NCBI GenBank assembly: GCA_964480455.1
Contig: CAYZQI010000005.1
Location: forward strand, 5,315-69,314
Direction: 5' to 3'
DNA length: 64,000 bases
Source of the DNA: JAABSX01 sp964480455
GTDB taxonomy: Bacteria > Bacteroidota > Bacteroidia > Cytophagales > Microscillaceae
A model generated the notes under the pieces. That model was not told the DNA's origin. It saw only the letters and a list, made by a program, of their open reading frames with translations, and did no database searches. Made by a program: the position numbers and the translations under genes. Positions 18,301-26,587 of the stretch are shown here, piece by piece (position 1 is the stretch's first letter; each line of letters opens with the position of its first letter).

Positions 18301-18484
18301 TATAATTAAAGTTAGTACCTACCGGAAAGTAATCCCAGTTCATTCCATTGATAAAGAATGGATTTCCATTGGCTTCAAGCATGTAGCCATCAGCCGTTTT
18401 CTTGACAGCAACGCTTGATTGTTGGGCTGGTGCACATAAAAGGCTCAGGTAAAGCGCAATAAAGAGTGTAATTAGTTTTTTCAT
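15371..18484 (-). CDS. Clan GH-A glycosidase fused to C-terminal outer-membrane beta-barrel
   Basis: I start this at the ATG at 18484 (MKKLITLFIALYLSLLCAPAQ), which gives a clean Sec signal peptide; an ATG at 18532 adds 16 unlikely residues. Of 1037 residues, ~30-395 form a TIM barrel like GH2/GH5 catalytic domains: FFINGMNWDYFP, VRMYTG, acid/base E169 in LGNENNYG, and nucleophile E270 in LTEFGADAYN. Residues ~455-1037 show alternating amphipathic strands rich in Y, F, W and G and end in YIQINLNN, as in porin-type outer-membrane barrels. The enzyme domain is N-terminal, so I infer that it faces the periplasm. It is the first gene of the glucan cluster and takes the position normally held by SusC/SusD. 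The exact GH family is not certain. Confidence 0.78.
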   Translation of the reverse strand: MKKLITLFIALYLSLLCAPAQQSSVAVKKTADGYMLEANGNPFFINGMNWDYFPVGTNFNYSLWKQPDDLVRAALDAEMSLLKNMGVNAVRMYTGVPARWIEYIYDKYGIYTMLNHSFGRYGLTLNGAWVPNTDYSNPLVKELLLKEVTQMVQEYQNTPGLLLFLLGNENNYGLFWRGAETEDIPIQDRQSTRDAEFMYKLFNEASKAMKAVSQKHPIAICNGDLLFLEIIAKECKEVDILGINVYRGASFTDMFERVRKEYDKPIVLTEFGADAYNTQANKEDQEYQAEILLSNWKEIYANAAGLGKSGNSLGGFTFQFSDGWWKTGQTVGLDEHDATASWANGGYRNDFVEGQNNMNEEWFGICAKGLTDERGTYELYPRAAYYVLKDAHTFNPYTTNSQAALSLLDNVSIAEAMLKARGDKAALESKDKGKLYLSDLQANFYTFNTGGSLISTPASADPTSNTFPSSTGFDHMQSFNVGVTARPAPNMKANVQFNVLGNVAVNPIDEVFYENRGRPITVNTPNGPEEINNNRIQLYRASYTWDAKDFKLTGFYRTGHYHWGYEGDFFGLYPEANYGPNIDIYNGQAPFGFEVEGKRVLKGLTLAFGPELWWGANPAILIKYRRQIGKFDVAAIFHEDLVQRTGLESSFAVPTPKTRRASLSISRKFEKFTFNIGGLWGGQPLNGRTFQVMRDGEAFQSQIKSSDNFGGKIKLTYASGAFQWYGLASYMGLVANGGFDQTQTITGWRLKDVGAGNMYNILTGFAVNVGNLQIAPNFLFQKPIEGPVPSGMLAPARPRNILDDPFAVRGNRETIGGELLLTYDPTPATWMYQWDNDRSEDAPFAASLGFVYRHLPTIQDAAIGVLANRNLFAFPGSAPAQDLWEVNARIVSKLQPNFGFITNLYAGNGQANGDSERTINRYGLDVRTIFNKFKLTTIARFDDWGPFDYHRDFNLTFPVQLIGDLSYEISKPDWFLLPGTRIGIMATYRTLDRFSNRYSPIESIDASGEFVPDPDAIGFPNGNEWEIRTYIQINLNN

Positions 18485-18776
18485 GATGAAAAGTTTATGT
18501 TTGAATGAGTACTGTTTAATAAGTTGAATCAATTTATAAGTCTAGAAATACTTCAAGTGCTTGATTTCGCTTATCCTATGGCAAAGCAATTTGGCGTTCA
18601 CGTATAATTAGTTTTTGAATTATAATTTTTTTATGTAAAATATGACTTGTTTTTAAAAAAATCATAATCTTTGTTAGATACTTACAAGCAAAGATGCCTA
18701 AGTGTGTAAGAAATTCCAAAAAAAACACTACATCAATACTACTACACAGCGAAAAAAAATGTACTTTTGCGCCTGT
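18485..18776. promoter_or_regulatory. Divergent control region between glucan locus and its regulator
   Basis: This AT-rich gap separates the first gene of the glucan cluster from the regulator gene and must hold the promoters for both. On the plus strand a TAnnTTTG-type box (tacttttg) lies at 18762-18769. It has no clear -33 TTG element, and if it is used the regulator would start at a later ATG (18840). I found no clean TAnnTTTG box on the minus strand. Oligo-A and oligo-T stretches and tttgaattataattttttta give some dyad character near 18615-18635 that could bind a regulator. Confidence 0.45.
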
Positions 18777-21728
18777 ATGCACACATCATCACTACATCAA
18801 GTAAGGTTTTTTAGCTCAAAAGCTGTTTTTTGGCTACCAATGCTCGTGTTATATTTGGGCTTACTTATGCAAACCTTTGCAGGATTTTCGCAGGGTTTGA
18901 TAAGCCAAACCGAGGTAGTCAGCTTTACCAGAAACAAGTATGAAGCAGGCACTCAAAATTGGGACATCATCAAAGATGTCAATAATCGCTTATACATAGC
19001 CAACAATGAGGGCTTGCTGGTGTACAATGGCACTAACTGGCAGCTGTATCCTGTACCAAATAAGACCATACTACGGTCTATTGGCTTTGGTAGTGGCGAG
19101 AAACTGTATGCAGGTGCTCAAGATGAGCTAGGCTATTTTGCACCAGATGAAGTAGGTAGGCTTCAATTTACGTCTTTGAAACACTTACTACCAGCACAAT
19201 ACCAAAGATTTACAGATGTATGGCAGCTTGAGGTGAGGGGAGAAGAGGTTTTTTTTAGAACCAATGATAAGATTTTTAAGCTCAAAGACAATCAAATGAC
19301 TGTGTATCCTGCCAATTCTTCGTGGCTTTCGTTGCATAAGCACCAAGGGCAGCTATTAGCACTTGATAGGCAGCAAGGCTTACTCATCTACCAAAATAAA
19401 GTCTGGAAGCCCTTTATTCCCAAAGAAGCCCTGCCACCTAATTTTTTCATAACTGATTTGATAGATTACCAAAATGGTAGTAGTTTGCTCAGCACAGTAA
19501 GCAACGGACTCTATGTACTAAAGCAAAATAAATTAACACCTTTTCGCTTGAAATCTAATGAAATCAATGCCAATCAGCATTTTACAGCCCTTGCTATTCT
19601 GGAGGAAGGTGAATTTTTGGCAGGTACTTATTTCAATGGCATCTACCGCCTATCGGCAGAGGGTCAAGTACTGGAGAATATTTCTACAAAAAATGGCATG
19701 CACAACAACACGGTTCGGTGTCTGCTGGCAGGTACTCACAATGAGGTCTGGGCTGGATTAGATAACGGACTGGCTTTTTTTACTTACGACAACGCGATTA
19801 AACTTATCAACCCTTCAATATTTAACAATGGGACGGGCTATGATGTAAAGATACTCAATGATGCGTTGTATTTTGCTCTTTCTACAGGTTTGCTGTGGTT
19901 GCCCACTCAGTCGGCTACTGACCTGAGCAGCATTGCAGAAGAGCCTCAAACCATTATTGAAGGACTGACCTGGAACTTATCAGTGATTGATAAGCAGTTG
20001 CTGGCAGGAAGAGATGATGGGTTATTTGTTGTTACAAATCAACAAGCCAAGCCCATTACCCAATTTACAGGCTACTGGACTTGCCGCCTGATAGCTCCAA
20101 GCCCTTCACCCAAAATGATGGCGGGAAATTACTTAGGTATTCATTTTTTTGAAATAGATGAGGGGCGTTTTGTAGATACAGACTCTAGCCGTAATTTTAA
20201 AGAGTCGAGCCGCTACACAGAAACAGATGGCAGTAGTATTTGGGTATCTCACCCCTACCGTGGGGTGTATAGATTCACTATGCAAGATAAGTCTATTAAG
20301 CTTTTCACAAAAAAAGAAGGCTTGCCAACCGACCTAGACAACCATGTATTCAAGATAAAAGATGAAATTGTTTTTGCTACTCCAAAGGGGATTTATGTCT
20401 ATGACTTTTCTAAAGATGCCATTATCAAATCAAAAATTTATACAGAAATATTCAAGGAAAAGCCCATTCGCTATTTAAAAGAAGATGCGAAGGGAAATAT
20501 CTGGTTTGTGCAAGAAAAGATGCTAGGTGTGGTAGATTTTAGCTCACCCAAGCCTGTGGTGCATTATATACCCGAGCTCAAAAATAAAATTGTGAGTGGT
20601 TTTGAAAATATCTTTCCCTACGACAGTCGTAATGTTTTGGTGGGAGGGGAGCCAGGATTTTACCATCTCAACTATGAAAAATACCTAGAAAACATCAAGC
20701 CTTTTTCAGTGTATCTCTCAAAGATAAAAACCTCTGGTGCGGCGGGCGTTGTACTTTTTGGAGGTTATGGCTCAGATGATAAAGTAAAGACGCTTATTCC
20801 TTACCATCTCAATTCATTGCTTTTTGGCTATACGGCCTCGGTGTATGGGCAGCTTCTAGGGGTGGAATATAGCTACTATCTCGAAGGCTTTGATACAGCG
20901 TGGAGTGAGTGGAGCAGCCACACAGAAAAAGAATATACCAACCTCCCCGCAGGAAGCTATACCTTTAAAGTGAAAGCAAGAAAAAGCCCCTCGCACGAGT
21001 CATCTGTCTATGCGTTTACTTTCTCGGTTACTCCTCCTTGGTACCAAACTTACTGGGCATACTTACTGTATTTTTTGCTAGTGATAGGCTTTTTATTTAC
21101 ACTGCTGAAATACCAATCAAGAAGACATAAGAAAAAGCAGGAAGTAAAGCGACTTGCTGATTTGAAAAAATTTGAAGAAGAACAAAAACAACAGGCTTAT
21201 CAGCATCAACTCCAACTGGCAGAGTCAGAAAAGGAAACCATCCGCTTGCGCAACGAAAAACTAGACGCTGAAATAAAGCACAAAAACGCTGAATTAGCCA
21301 GTGCTACCATGAACCTCGTCCAGAAAAGAGAGCTGATTTTGAAGCTAAAAAAAGAACTCCAACAACTCCAAAAAAACACAAAAATAGCTGCCAATGCCAC
21401 TTTACTCAAACAGTTGCTCAGGGCACTCTCAGAGGAAGAAAAACTAGATGAAGAATGGAACAATTTTTTTATGCACTTTAACAGTGTGCACGGAGATTTC
21501 TTGAATATCTTAAAAAAGAAATTTCCCGACCTGAATCCACATAACCTGCGCCTCTGCGCTTATCTACGTATGAATCTCAGTAGCAAAGAAATAGCACCCC
21601 TCATGGGTATCTCTATCCGTGGGGTAGAAATCAATCGTTATCGCCTCCGAAAGAAACTCAATCTACCTACCGAAGCCAACCTGATAGAGTATTTGCTAAA
21701 CATAGGCAATGAACAAGGTAGTGTTTAA
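18777..21728 (+). CDS. Membrane-spanning propeller/Y_Y_Y/LuxR-HTH transcriptional regulator
   Basis: From the ATG at 18777 the protein has 983 residues; a GTG at 18702 and ATGs at 18759 and 18840 are alternative starts. The order is: signal-like hydrophobic segment; a sensor of beta-propeller repeats (two-component-regulator propeller type) to ~670; a Y_Y_Y domain ~675-745; one membrane helix ~760-780; a long coiled coil (~785-890); and a C-terminal LuxR-like helix-turn-helix with SSKEIAPLMGISIRGVEINR. No kinase, receiver or phospho-acceptor motif is present, so it would pass a periplasmic signal straight to DNA. Divergent placement next to the glucan cluster suggests that it activates the locus on sensing beta-glucan oligosaccharides; this is inference from position. 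Confidence 0.82.
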   Translation: MHTSSLHQVRFFSSKAVFWLPMLVLYLGLLMQTFAGFSQGLISQTEVVSFTRNKYEAGTQNWDIIKDVNNRLYIANNEGLLVYNGTNWQLYPVPNKTILRSIGFGSGEKLYAGAQDELGYFAPDEVGRLQFTSLKHLLPAQYQRFTDVWQLEVRGEEVFFRTNDKIFKLKDNQMTVYPANSSWLSLHKHQGQLLALDRQQGLLIYQNKVWKPFIPKEALPPNFFITDLIDYQNGSSLLSTVSNGLYVLKQNKLTPFRLKSNEINANQHFTALAILEEGEFLAGTYFNGIYRLSAEGQVLENISTKNGMHNNTVRCLLAGTHNEVWAGLDNGLAFFTYDNAIKLINPSIFNNGTGYDVKILNDALYFALSTGLLWLPTQSATDLSSIAEEPQTIIEGLTWNLSVIDKQLLAGRDDGLFVVTNQQAKPITQFTGYWTCRLIAPSPSPKMMAGNYLGIHFFEIDEGRFVDTDSSRNFKESSRYTETDGSSIWVSHPYRGVYRFTMQDKSIKLFTKKEGLPTDLDNHVFKIKDEIVFATPKGIYVYDFSKDAIIKSKIYTEIFKEKPIRYLKEDAKGNIWFVQEKMLGVVDFSSPKPVVHYIPELKNKIVSGFENIFPYDSRNVLVGGEPGFYHLNYEKYLENIKPFSVYLSKIKTSGAAGVVLFGGYGSDDKVKTLIPYHLNSLLFGYTASVYGQLLGVEYSYYLEGFDTAWSEWSSHTEKEYTNLPAGSYTFKVKARKSPSHESSVYAFTFSVTPPWYQTYWAYLLYFLLVIGFLFTLLKYQSRRHKKKQEVKRLADLKKFEEEQKQQAYQHQLQLAESEKETIRLRNEKLDAEIKHKNAELASATMNLVQKRELILKLKKELQQLQKNTKIAANATLLKQLLRALSEEEKLDEEWNNFFMHFNSVHGDFLNILKKKFPDLNPHNLRLCAYLRMNLSSKEIAPLMGISIRGVEINRYRLRKKLNLPTEANLIEYLLNIGNEQGSV

Positions 21729-21929
21729 CAGAGACTTGGTTAGAGTGCAATAAACGAGTTTTTTTCAACATACACATTTTAAGCAAGGACTGTCCAAATA
21801 AATAACCCAATAATCAGAGCGAAAATATGATCATTTCTTCCAAGATGTCTCCCAAAACATAAATTGAATATAACAGCTTACTTTTTAAAAATATTTGTGT
21901 ATTTTTACCCACCCGAAACAAACAAAACT

Positions 21930-24410
21930 ATGGCAAAACCCAAAATCACCGATTTCAAACAGTTTAGCCAAGAGCTAAATAAAGCAGCTACTGAGGAAGA
22001 TGTGAAAAATATCTATGCACAGCTTTTCGGCTTGAAGTACAACACCAAAGATAAACACGACCTCTATACACCTCAAGTCTTGTTTGAGTTCAAATATGAT
22101 GTAAAGTTTACTACTCTAAAAGTACTCGCCAAAGTATTGGCTCAAACACTGTATTATGTGCATAGGCTCAAATATGGCTTTACAGATAAACCCATCTCTC
22201 CTTACCTCTGTCTAGCAGATAAAAACGAGGCAATTTTATTCAAAACCATAGATTGGAAGCAATTTTATACAGATGAAAAAGAACAGTATGATTGGGATTT
22301 AGCTCCTAGCAACCCTGATGCAAAACTTGTAGAAAGCCTCAGCCAGACAAAATTACTGAGAGATACAAAAGTCTTTGACATTACCAATAAACCCGATTTT
22401 GAAGTATTTTTTGAGCAGATGCAGCAAATTTTCACAGGGCAAATGCTACTTGAGGGCTTGGATAAGAAGTTTATCACTGAGGATAATTTTGAAGATGTTT
22501 TTATCTATTGGAATCAAATTTTTGGCGAATCTGTCCGTAATGGCTTCAAGACAAGCCGCTACTTTGTGAGCGATATTCAAAAAGACAACACCATTTTTAT
22601 CAAAGAACAAAGTAAAGCCTTTTTTAGAATAGGAAGCACAGGCGACATCAAAGAAAAGAAAATTTTTGCTAAAGATTATGAGTATTTTTGGAATATTTAT
22701 GAACGTGTGAGCAACTCCGATACCATGCGAAGCATACTCGCCAAAATAGACCGACTTACTGATGATACCATGCGTAGGTTTCATGGTGAATTTTTTACGC
22801 CTCTCCGCTTTGCACACAAAGCCCTCGAATACATAGAAAAAACGCTTGGTAAAGAATGGTGGAAATCTGGCAAATATCGCCTCTGGGATATGGCTGTAGG
22901 CACAGGCAACCTTGAGTATCATTTGCCTACTGATGCTCTGCCTTACTGCTACCTCAGCACACTCTACAAAGAAGACATAGAACACTGTCAAAAGCTCTTT
23001 CCACAAGCTACACTCTTTCAGTATGACTACCTCAATGATGATGTAGGCAATGTATTTGCTAATGGAAACCTCCCTTTTAACCTTACTTGGAAACTCCCCG
23101 AACAACTCAGAAAAGATTTGCAAAATCCTGATATTCAATGGATTATACTCATCAATCCACCCTTTGCTACAAGCCAAACCGCTGGCACACAAGGCAAAAA
23201 AGCCAAAACAAGTGTAAGCGATACGCAAATAAGAAAAGTAATGCATCAACAAGATTTGGGCGAAGTAAGTCGAGAATTATCTATGCAGTTTTTATTCCGA
23301 ATCAAACAAGAGTTTAAGGGTAAAAAGGCACATTTTGGGCTTTTTTATAAAGTCAAATACATTAACTCTAACAACGACCAAAAATTTAGAGATAAAATAT
23401 TCAAGTTTGCTTTTAAAAGAGGTTTTATGTTTTCTTCGGCTAATTTTTCAGGAACTTCTCAAAACTCACCTTTTCCTGTAGGTTTTCTGCTCTGGAACTT
23501 GGCAAAAGAACAAAGCATAGAAAAGCAAAAAATCATTTTAGATGTTTTTGATGCAGAAGTACAGAAAATAGCACAAAAACAAATCAAAACTGATGACCGA
23601 GAAAAGCACCTTAGCAAATGGATAAACCGACCTGCTGCTACGGTTATTTTTCCTCCTTTTGGTGGTTCTATCAATGTCAAAGCTGATAATAAAGATGTGA
23701 GGGATAGAATCGCCAAAGCTTTCTTGGCTTCGCTCATGTGCAAAGGAAATGATTTACAAAATCAAAACTATACTGCCTTACTTTCAGGTCCTTATGCGAG
23801 TGCGGGCGCACTTTCGGTAGTACCAGCCAATTTTGAGCAGGCTATGGTGGTGCATGCCGTAAGAAGGCTGCCCAAAGCTACTTGGGAAAACGACCGAGAC
23901 CAATTTATGCAAGCCACAAAACCCATTCCCAAAGAATTTATCTTAGATTGTGCCGTTTGGAATCTCTACAGCAATAGCAACCAAACCGTAGCCATGCGTG
24001 ATGTGCTGTATCAAAAGCAAAGCTACCAAATAGACAATCATTTTTTCCCTTTTCTAAAAAAAGACATTCAGACTTGGCAAATGAGCGATATAGACATCAA
24101 AACAAGCCTTTTGGCTGCTTCCGATGATAGATTTGTGGCACTTTGGCTACAAAAGCAAGCCTTTTCAGACGAAGCCAAAGCAGTGCTAGAGGCGGGCAAA
24201 GCTCTCTGGAAATTTTATTTTGAGCATCTTAGCCAACTCAATTCTCCCAAGTTCAAAATCAGCACTTGGGACGCAGGCTGGTGGCAAATCCGCAATGCCC
24301 TCGCAGACCAAAACTTAGGCAGTGAACTACTAGAAAACCTCAAAATAAAACATAAACTCCTGAAAGACAAACTCTTACCACAAGTGTATGGGCTGGGGTT
24401 TTTGGGGTGA
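21930..24410 (+). CDS. N6-adenine DNA methyltransferase, possible single-chain restriction-modification enzyme
   Basis: I start at the ATG at 21930 (MAKPKITDFK), giving 826 residues; the upstream ATG at 21864 adds a hydrophobic, unlikely leader. A class I methyltransferase core is clear: GEFFTP near 287, AdoMet-binding motif I DMAVGTGNLEY near 320, and catalytic NPPF at 409, typical of gamma-class N6-adenine methylases. The N-terminal region has D44 and E53-F-K55, a spacing compatible with a PD-(D/E)XK nuclease, so the protein could be a type IIG-like enzyme; this is weak. The C-terminal ~300 residues probably recognise the target. No separate restriction or specificity gene is adjacent. The toxin-antitoxin pair downstream suggests a small defence island. 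Confidence 0.75.
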   Translation: MAKPKITDFKQFSQELNKAATEEDVKNIYAQLFGLKYNTKDKHDLYTPQVLFEFKYDVKFTTLKVLAKVLAQTLYYVHRLKYGFTDKPISPYLCLADKNEAILFKTIDWKQFYTDEKEQYDWDLAPSNPDAKLVESLSQTKLLRDTKVFDITNKPDFEVFFEQMQQIFTGQMLLEGLDKKFITEDNFEDVFIYWNQIFGESVRNGFKTSRYFVSDIQKDNTIFIKEQSKAFFRIGSTGDIKEKKIFAKDYEYFWNIYERVSNSDTMRSILAKIDRLTDDTMRRFHGEFFTPLRFAHKALEYIEKTLGKEWWKSGKYRLWDMAVGTGNLEYHLPTDALPYCYLSTLYKEDIEHCQKLFPQATLFQYDYLNDDVGNVFANGNLPFNLTWKLPEQLRKDLQNPDIQWIILINPPFATSQTAGTQGKKAKTSVSDTQIRKVMHQQDLGEVSRELSMQFLFRIKQEFKGKKAHFGLFYKVKYINSNNDQKFRDKIFKFAFKRGFMFSSANFSGTSQNSPFPVGFLLWNLAKEQSIEKQKIILDVFDAEVQKIAQKQIKTDDREKHLSKWINRPAATVIFPPFGGSINVKADNKDVRDRIAKAFLASLMCKGNDLQNQNYTALLSGPYASAGALSVVPANFEQAMVVHAVRRLPKATWENDRDQFMQATKPIPKEFILDCAVWNLYSNSNQTVAMRDVLYQKQSYQIDNHFFPFLKKDIQTWQMSDIDIKTSLLAASDDRFVALWLQKQAFSDEAKAVLEAGKALWKFYFEHLSQLNSPKFKISTWDAGWWQIRNALADQNLGSELLENLKIKHKLLKDKLLPQVYGLGFLG

Positions 24411-24625
24411 GAATAAAACAACACGCAATTATATTATAAAACGAATACTATGGAGATAACAATAACTATGTTAATAATTACATCTAACTGAGGCTCAATA
24501 AACAAAGTATTTTCACATAGGTATTTACTTTTCTTTATGTTTCGTTTTACAAATAGTTTACTTTTGTTTATTTTTGTTTACTCAGGAGTTAAGTTATTCA
24601 AAATCATTAAATTTTTATTCACCTC

Positions 24626-25765
24626 ATGGCAACAAGGGTTGAAAATATAAATGCTAAAATAATTGAGTGGGCTATTATCAGGGCTGGTAATAATCTACAA
24701 GAGTTTTATGCTCAAAACCCTGATGTGCTAGAGTGGGTTAATGGAATTAAAAAGCCTACCATTAAGCAATTAGAAAACTTTACCCATAAAGTTCATGTTC
24801 CTTTTGGCTATATGTTTATGAATCAGCCACCTAATGAATCTGTACCTATACCTTTTTTTAGAACTGGAACAGGCTTGATAAACCAAGTTTCTTTAAATGT
24901 GTATCATACTATACAAATCATACAAGACAGGCAAGATTGGCTAACTAGCTATTTAGACGAAAGCGGATATCCTGATTTAGATTTTGTTGGTAAATATAAT
25001 GTCAATTCCAATTATAAAGAGATTGCAAATAATATCAGAACGACATTAAAGCTTTCTATAAATTGGGCTAGTAATCATGACACTTGGGAACAGGCTCTAG
25101 ATTACTTGACTTTACAGATTGAGGAAGCTGGCATAATCGTCAATTTTAATGGGGTAGTTGGGAACAATACCAAAAGAAAAATACCAGTAGATGAATGTAG
25201 AGGATTTGTGCTAGTTGATAAGAAAGCTCCTTTTCTTTTCATAAATTCTGCTGATGCCAAGGCTGCCCAAATGTTTACTTTAATTCACGAACTAGCTCAT
25301 ATTTGGCTAGGTGAAACTGCTGGCTTTGATAATAATCAGATGCTACCTGCCAATAATCCAATAGAAATACTATGTGACAAAGTGGCGGCTGAGTTTTTAG
25401 TTCCAGAAGTGTTTTTTAAAGAAAAATGGGATAAGAAACCAGATATAAAATATTTAAGCAAAGTTTTTAAAGTTAGCCCTATTGTCATTGCTAGAAGAGC
25501 ATTAGACTTAGGTCTAATTTCTAAACCTGATTTCTTTAAGTTCTACAATAATTACATTGCTGAGCTTAATCACAAAAAAGAAAATCAAAGCTCTGGAGGA
25601 GACTTTTATGCAACTACTAAAAAAAGAATCAGCTTAAGATTTGCTAGTTATGTAAATAACGCAGTCAAACAAAATCATCTTCTGTACAGAGATGCCTATA
25701 ATTTGACAAACTTAAAAGGAAACACTTATGACAGGTTTATTAATGAATATCTTTATCAGCTATGA
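24626..25765 (+). CDS. ImmA/IrrE-family metallopeptidase with N-terminal XRE-like region (antitoxin candidate)
   Basis: The 379-residue protein has an N-terminal ~60-residue region resembling an XRE-type helix-turn-helix (about residues 10-55, including KPTIKQLENF), then a zinc-peptidase domain with HELAH at residues 221-225 and a downstream glutamate-rich helix (EILCDKVAAEFLVP) that can supply the third zinc ligand. Such COG2856 proteins pair with DUF4411 toxins and act as regulators or antitoxins. Its stop codon overlaps the start of the next gene by 4 bp (ATGA), indicating translational coupling. The C-terminal ~80 residues are an extension of unknown role. Confidence 0.85.
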   Translation: MATRVENINAKIIEWAIIRAGNNLQEFYAQNPDVLEWVNGIKKPTIKQLENFTHKVHVPFGYMFMNQPPNESVPIPFFRTGTGLINQVSLNVYHTIQIIQDRQDWLTSYLDESGYPDLDFVGKYNVNSNYKEIANNIRTTLKLSINWASNHDTWEQALDYLTLQIEEAGIIVNFNGVVGNNTKRKIPVDECRGFVLVDKKAPFLFINSADAKAAQMFTLIHELAHIWLGETAGFDNNQMLPANNPIEILCDKVAAEFLVPEVFFKEKWDKKPDIKYLSKVFKVSPIVIARRALDLGLISKPDFFKFYNNYIAELNHKKENQSSGGDFYATTKKRISLRFASYVNNAVKQNHLLYRDAYNLTNLKGNTYDRFINEYLYQL

Positions 25766-26265
25766 GCAAATTCATTGTAGATTCAAACTTCTTTATCCAA
25801 GCTCACCGTGCAACTTACCCTCTTGATGTTGCCAAAAGTTTTTGGGTAAAAATTAAAATTCTATCTGATAGAAATGTTATTGTTAGCATAGATAAGGTCA
25901 AAAATGAAATTTATGATAATTCATCGCACGAAGACGAACTTAAATCTTGGTCTGAATCAAATCTACCCTCTAATTTTTTTATGAATACCCAGTCTGTACT
26001 TAATAAATATATTGAAATCTCAAATTGGGCTACTTTAAATCAACACGGATATCAACAAAATGCTATTGATGAATTCCTTCAAGCAGGTCTAGCAGACCCT
26101 TGGTTGGTGGCTTTTGCAATGACTAATAACTGGACTATCATTACTCAAGAAAAGAGTGAACCAAATATAAAAAGGAAAATCAAAATCCCAGAGGTATGCA
26201 ATCAATTCAACATTAAATACATCAACACAATAGACTTGTTTAGAGAATTGAGGGAAACTTTTTAA
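25762..26265 (+). CDS. DUF4411 PIN-like protein, putative toxin
   Basis: The 167-residue protein begins MSKFIVDSNFFIQAHR, in which D7 and the following residues match the first acidic motif of PIN-like nucleases. Later acidic positions occur in DKVKNEIYD, around ADPWLVAFA, and in the strand TIITQEK. This is the pattern of DUF4411, usually encoded just after an ImmA/IrrE-type gene as here (4-bp overlap). The inferred function is an RNase toxin held in check by the upstream protein. Direct evidence for toxicity is absent. Confidence 0.8.
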   Translation: MSKFIVDSNFFIQAHRATYPLDVAKSFWVKIKILSDRNVIVSIDKVKNEIYDNSSHEDELKSWSESNLPSNFFMNTQSVLNKYIEISNWATLNQHGYQQNAIDEFLQAGLADPWLVAFAMTNNWTIITQEKSEPNIKRKIKIPEVCNQFNIKYINTIDLFRELRETF

Positions 26266-26287
26266 GCAAATTAAGATAAAATTTTGT

Positions 26288-26490
26288 TGATTGTCTGACA
26301 ATTTTTGTGAAAACCTGTAGAGCGAACTTCCAGTTCGATGACTTTTATGTGCTGAATAGCATCAAAGTTTGTGATTGTCTGACAATCGTTGTGATTCATC
26401 TATTAAGACTGCTTTGAGGCTACAATCTTGGGCTGTTTTCAGCTCTAGGGACTTATCCCTCTGTTCCACAAAAGTTGTCAGAGAACCATT
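26288..26490. repeat. MITE-like palindromic element, copy A
   Basis: The element begins tgtctgacaatttttgtga and ends cacaaaagttgtcagagaac, which are inverted copies of each other. An inner third copy (gattgtctgacaatcgttgt) lies at 26371. Inside is a gcgaac-ttcca-gttcg dyad. The same parts occur at 34882-35043 and 37950-38078. No coding capacity is visible, so it could be a non-autonomous mobile element or a REP-type repeat. It fills the 322-bp gap between the DUF4411 gene and the DUF5131 remnant. Confidence 0.65.
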
Positions 26491-26587
26491 TTGTTTACGG
26501 TTAATCATCACGAAGATAAGCTAAAAATTAAAAAAATGACTTATACTTCACACACCCAGATATTTCTACTCGTTCACTATAGTTTTT

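Noticed and set aside
15371..18484. SusC-type TonB-dependent transporter
   Set aside because: There is a C-terminal beta-barrel, but the N-terminus is a glycosidase; no carboxypeptidase-like domain, TonB box or plug domain is visible.
22446..23252. A 268-codon open frame on the minus strand
   Set aside because: It lies wholly inside the methyltransferase gene, whose motifs are conserved in the other direction; the antisense product has no recognisable feature.
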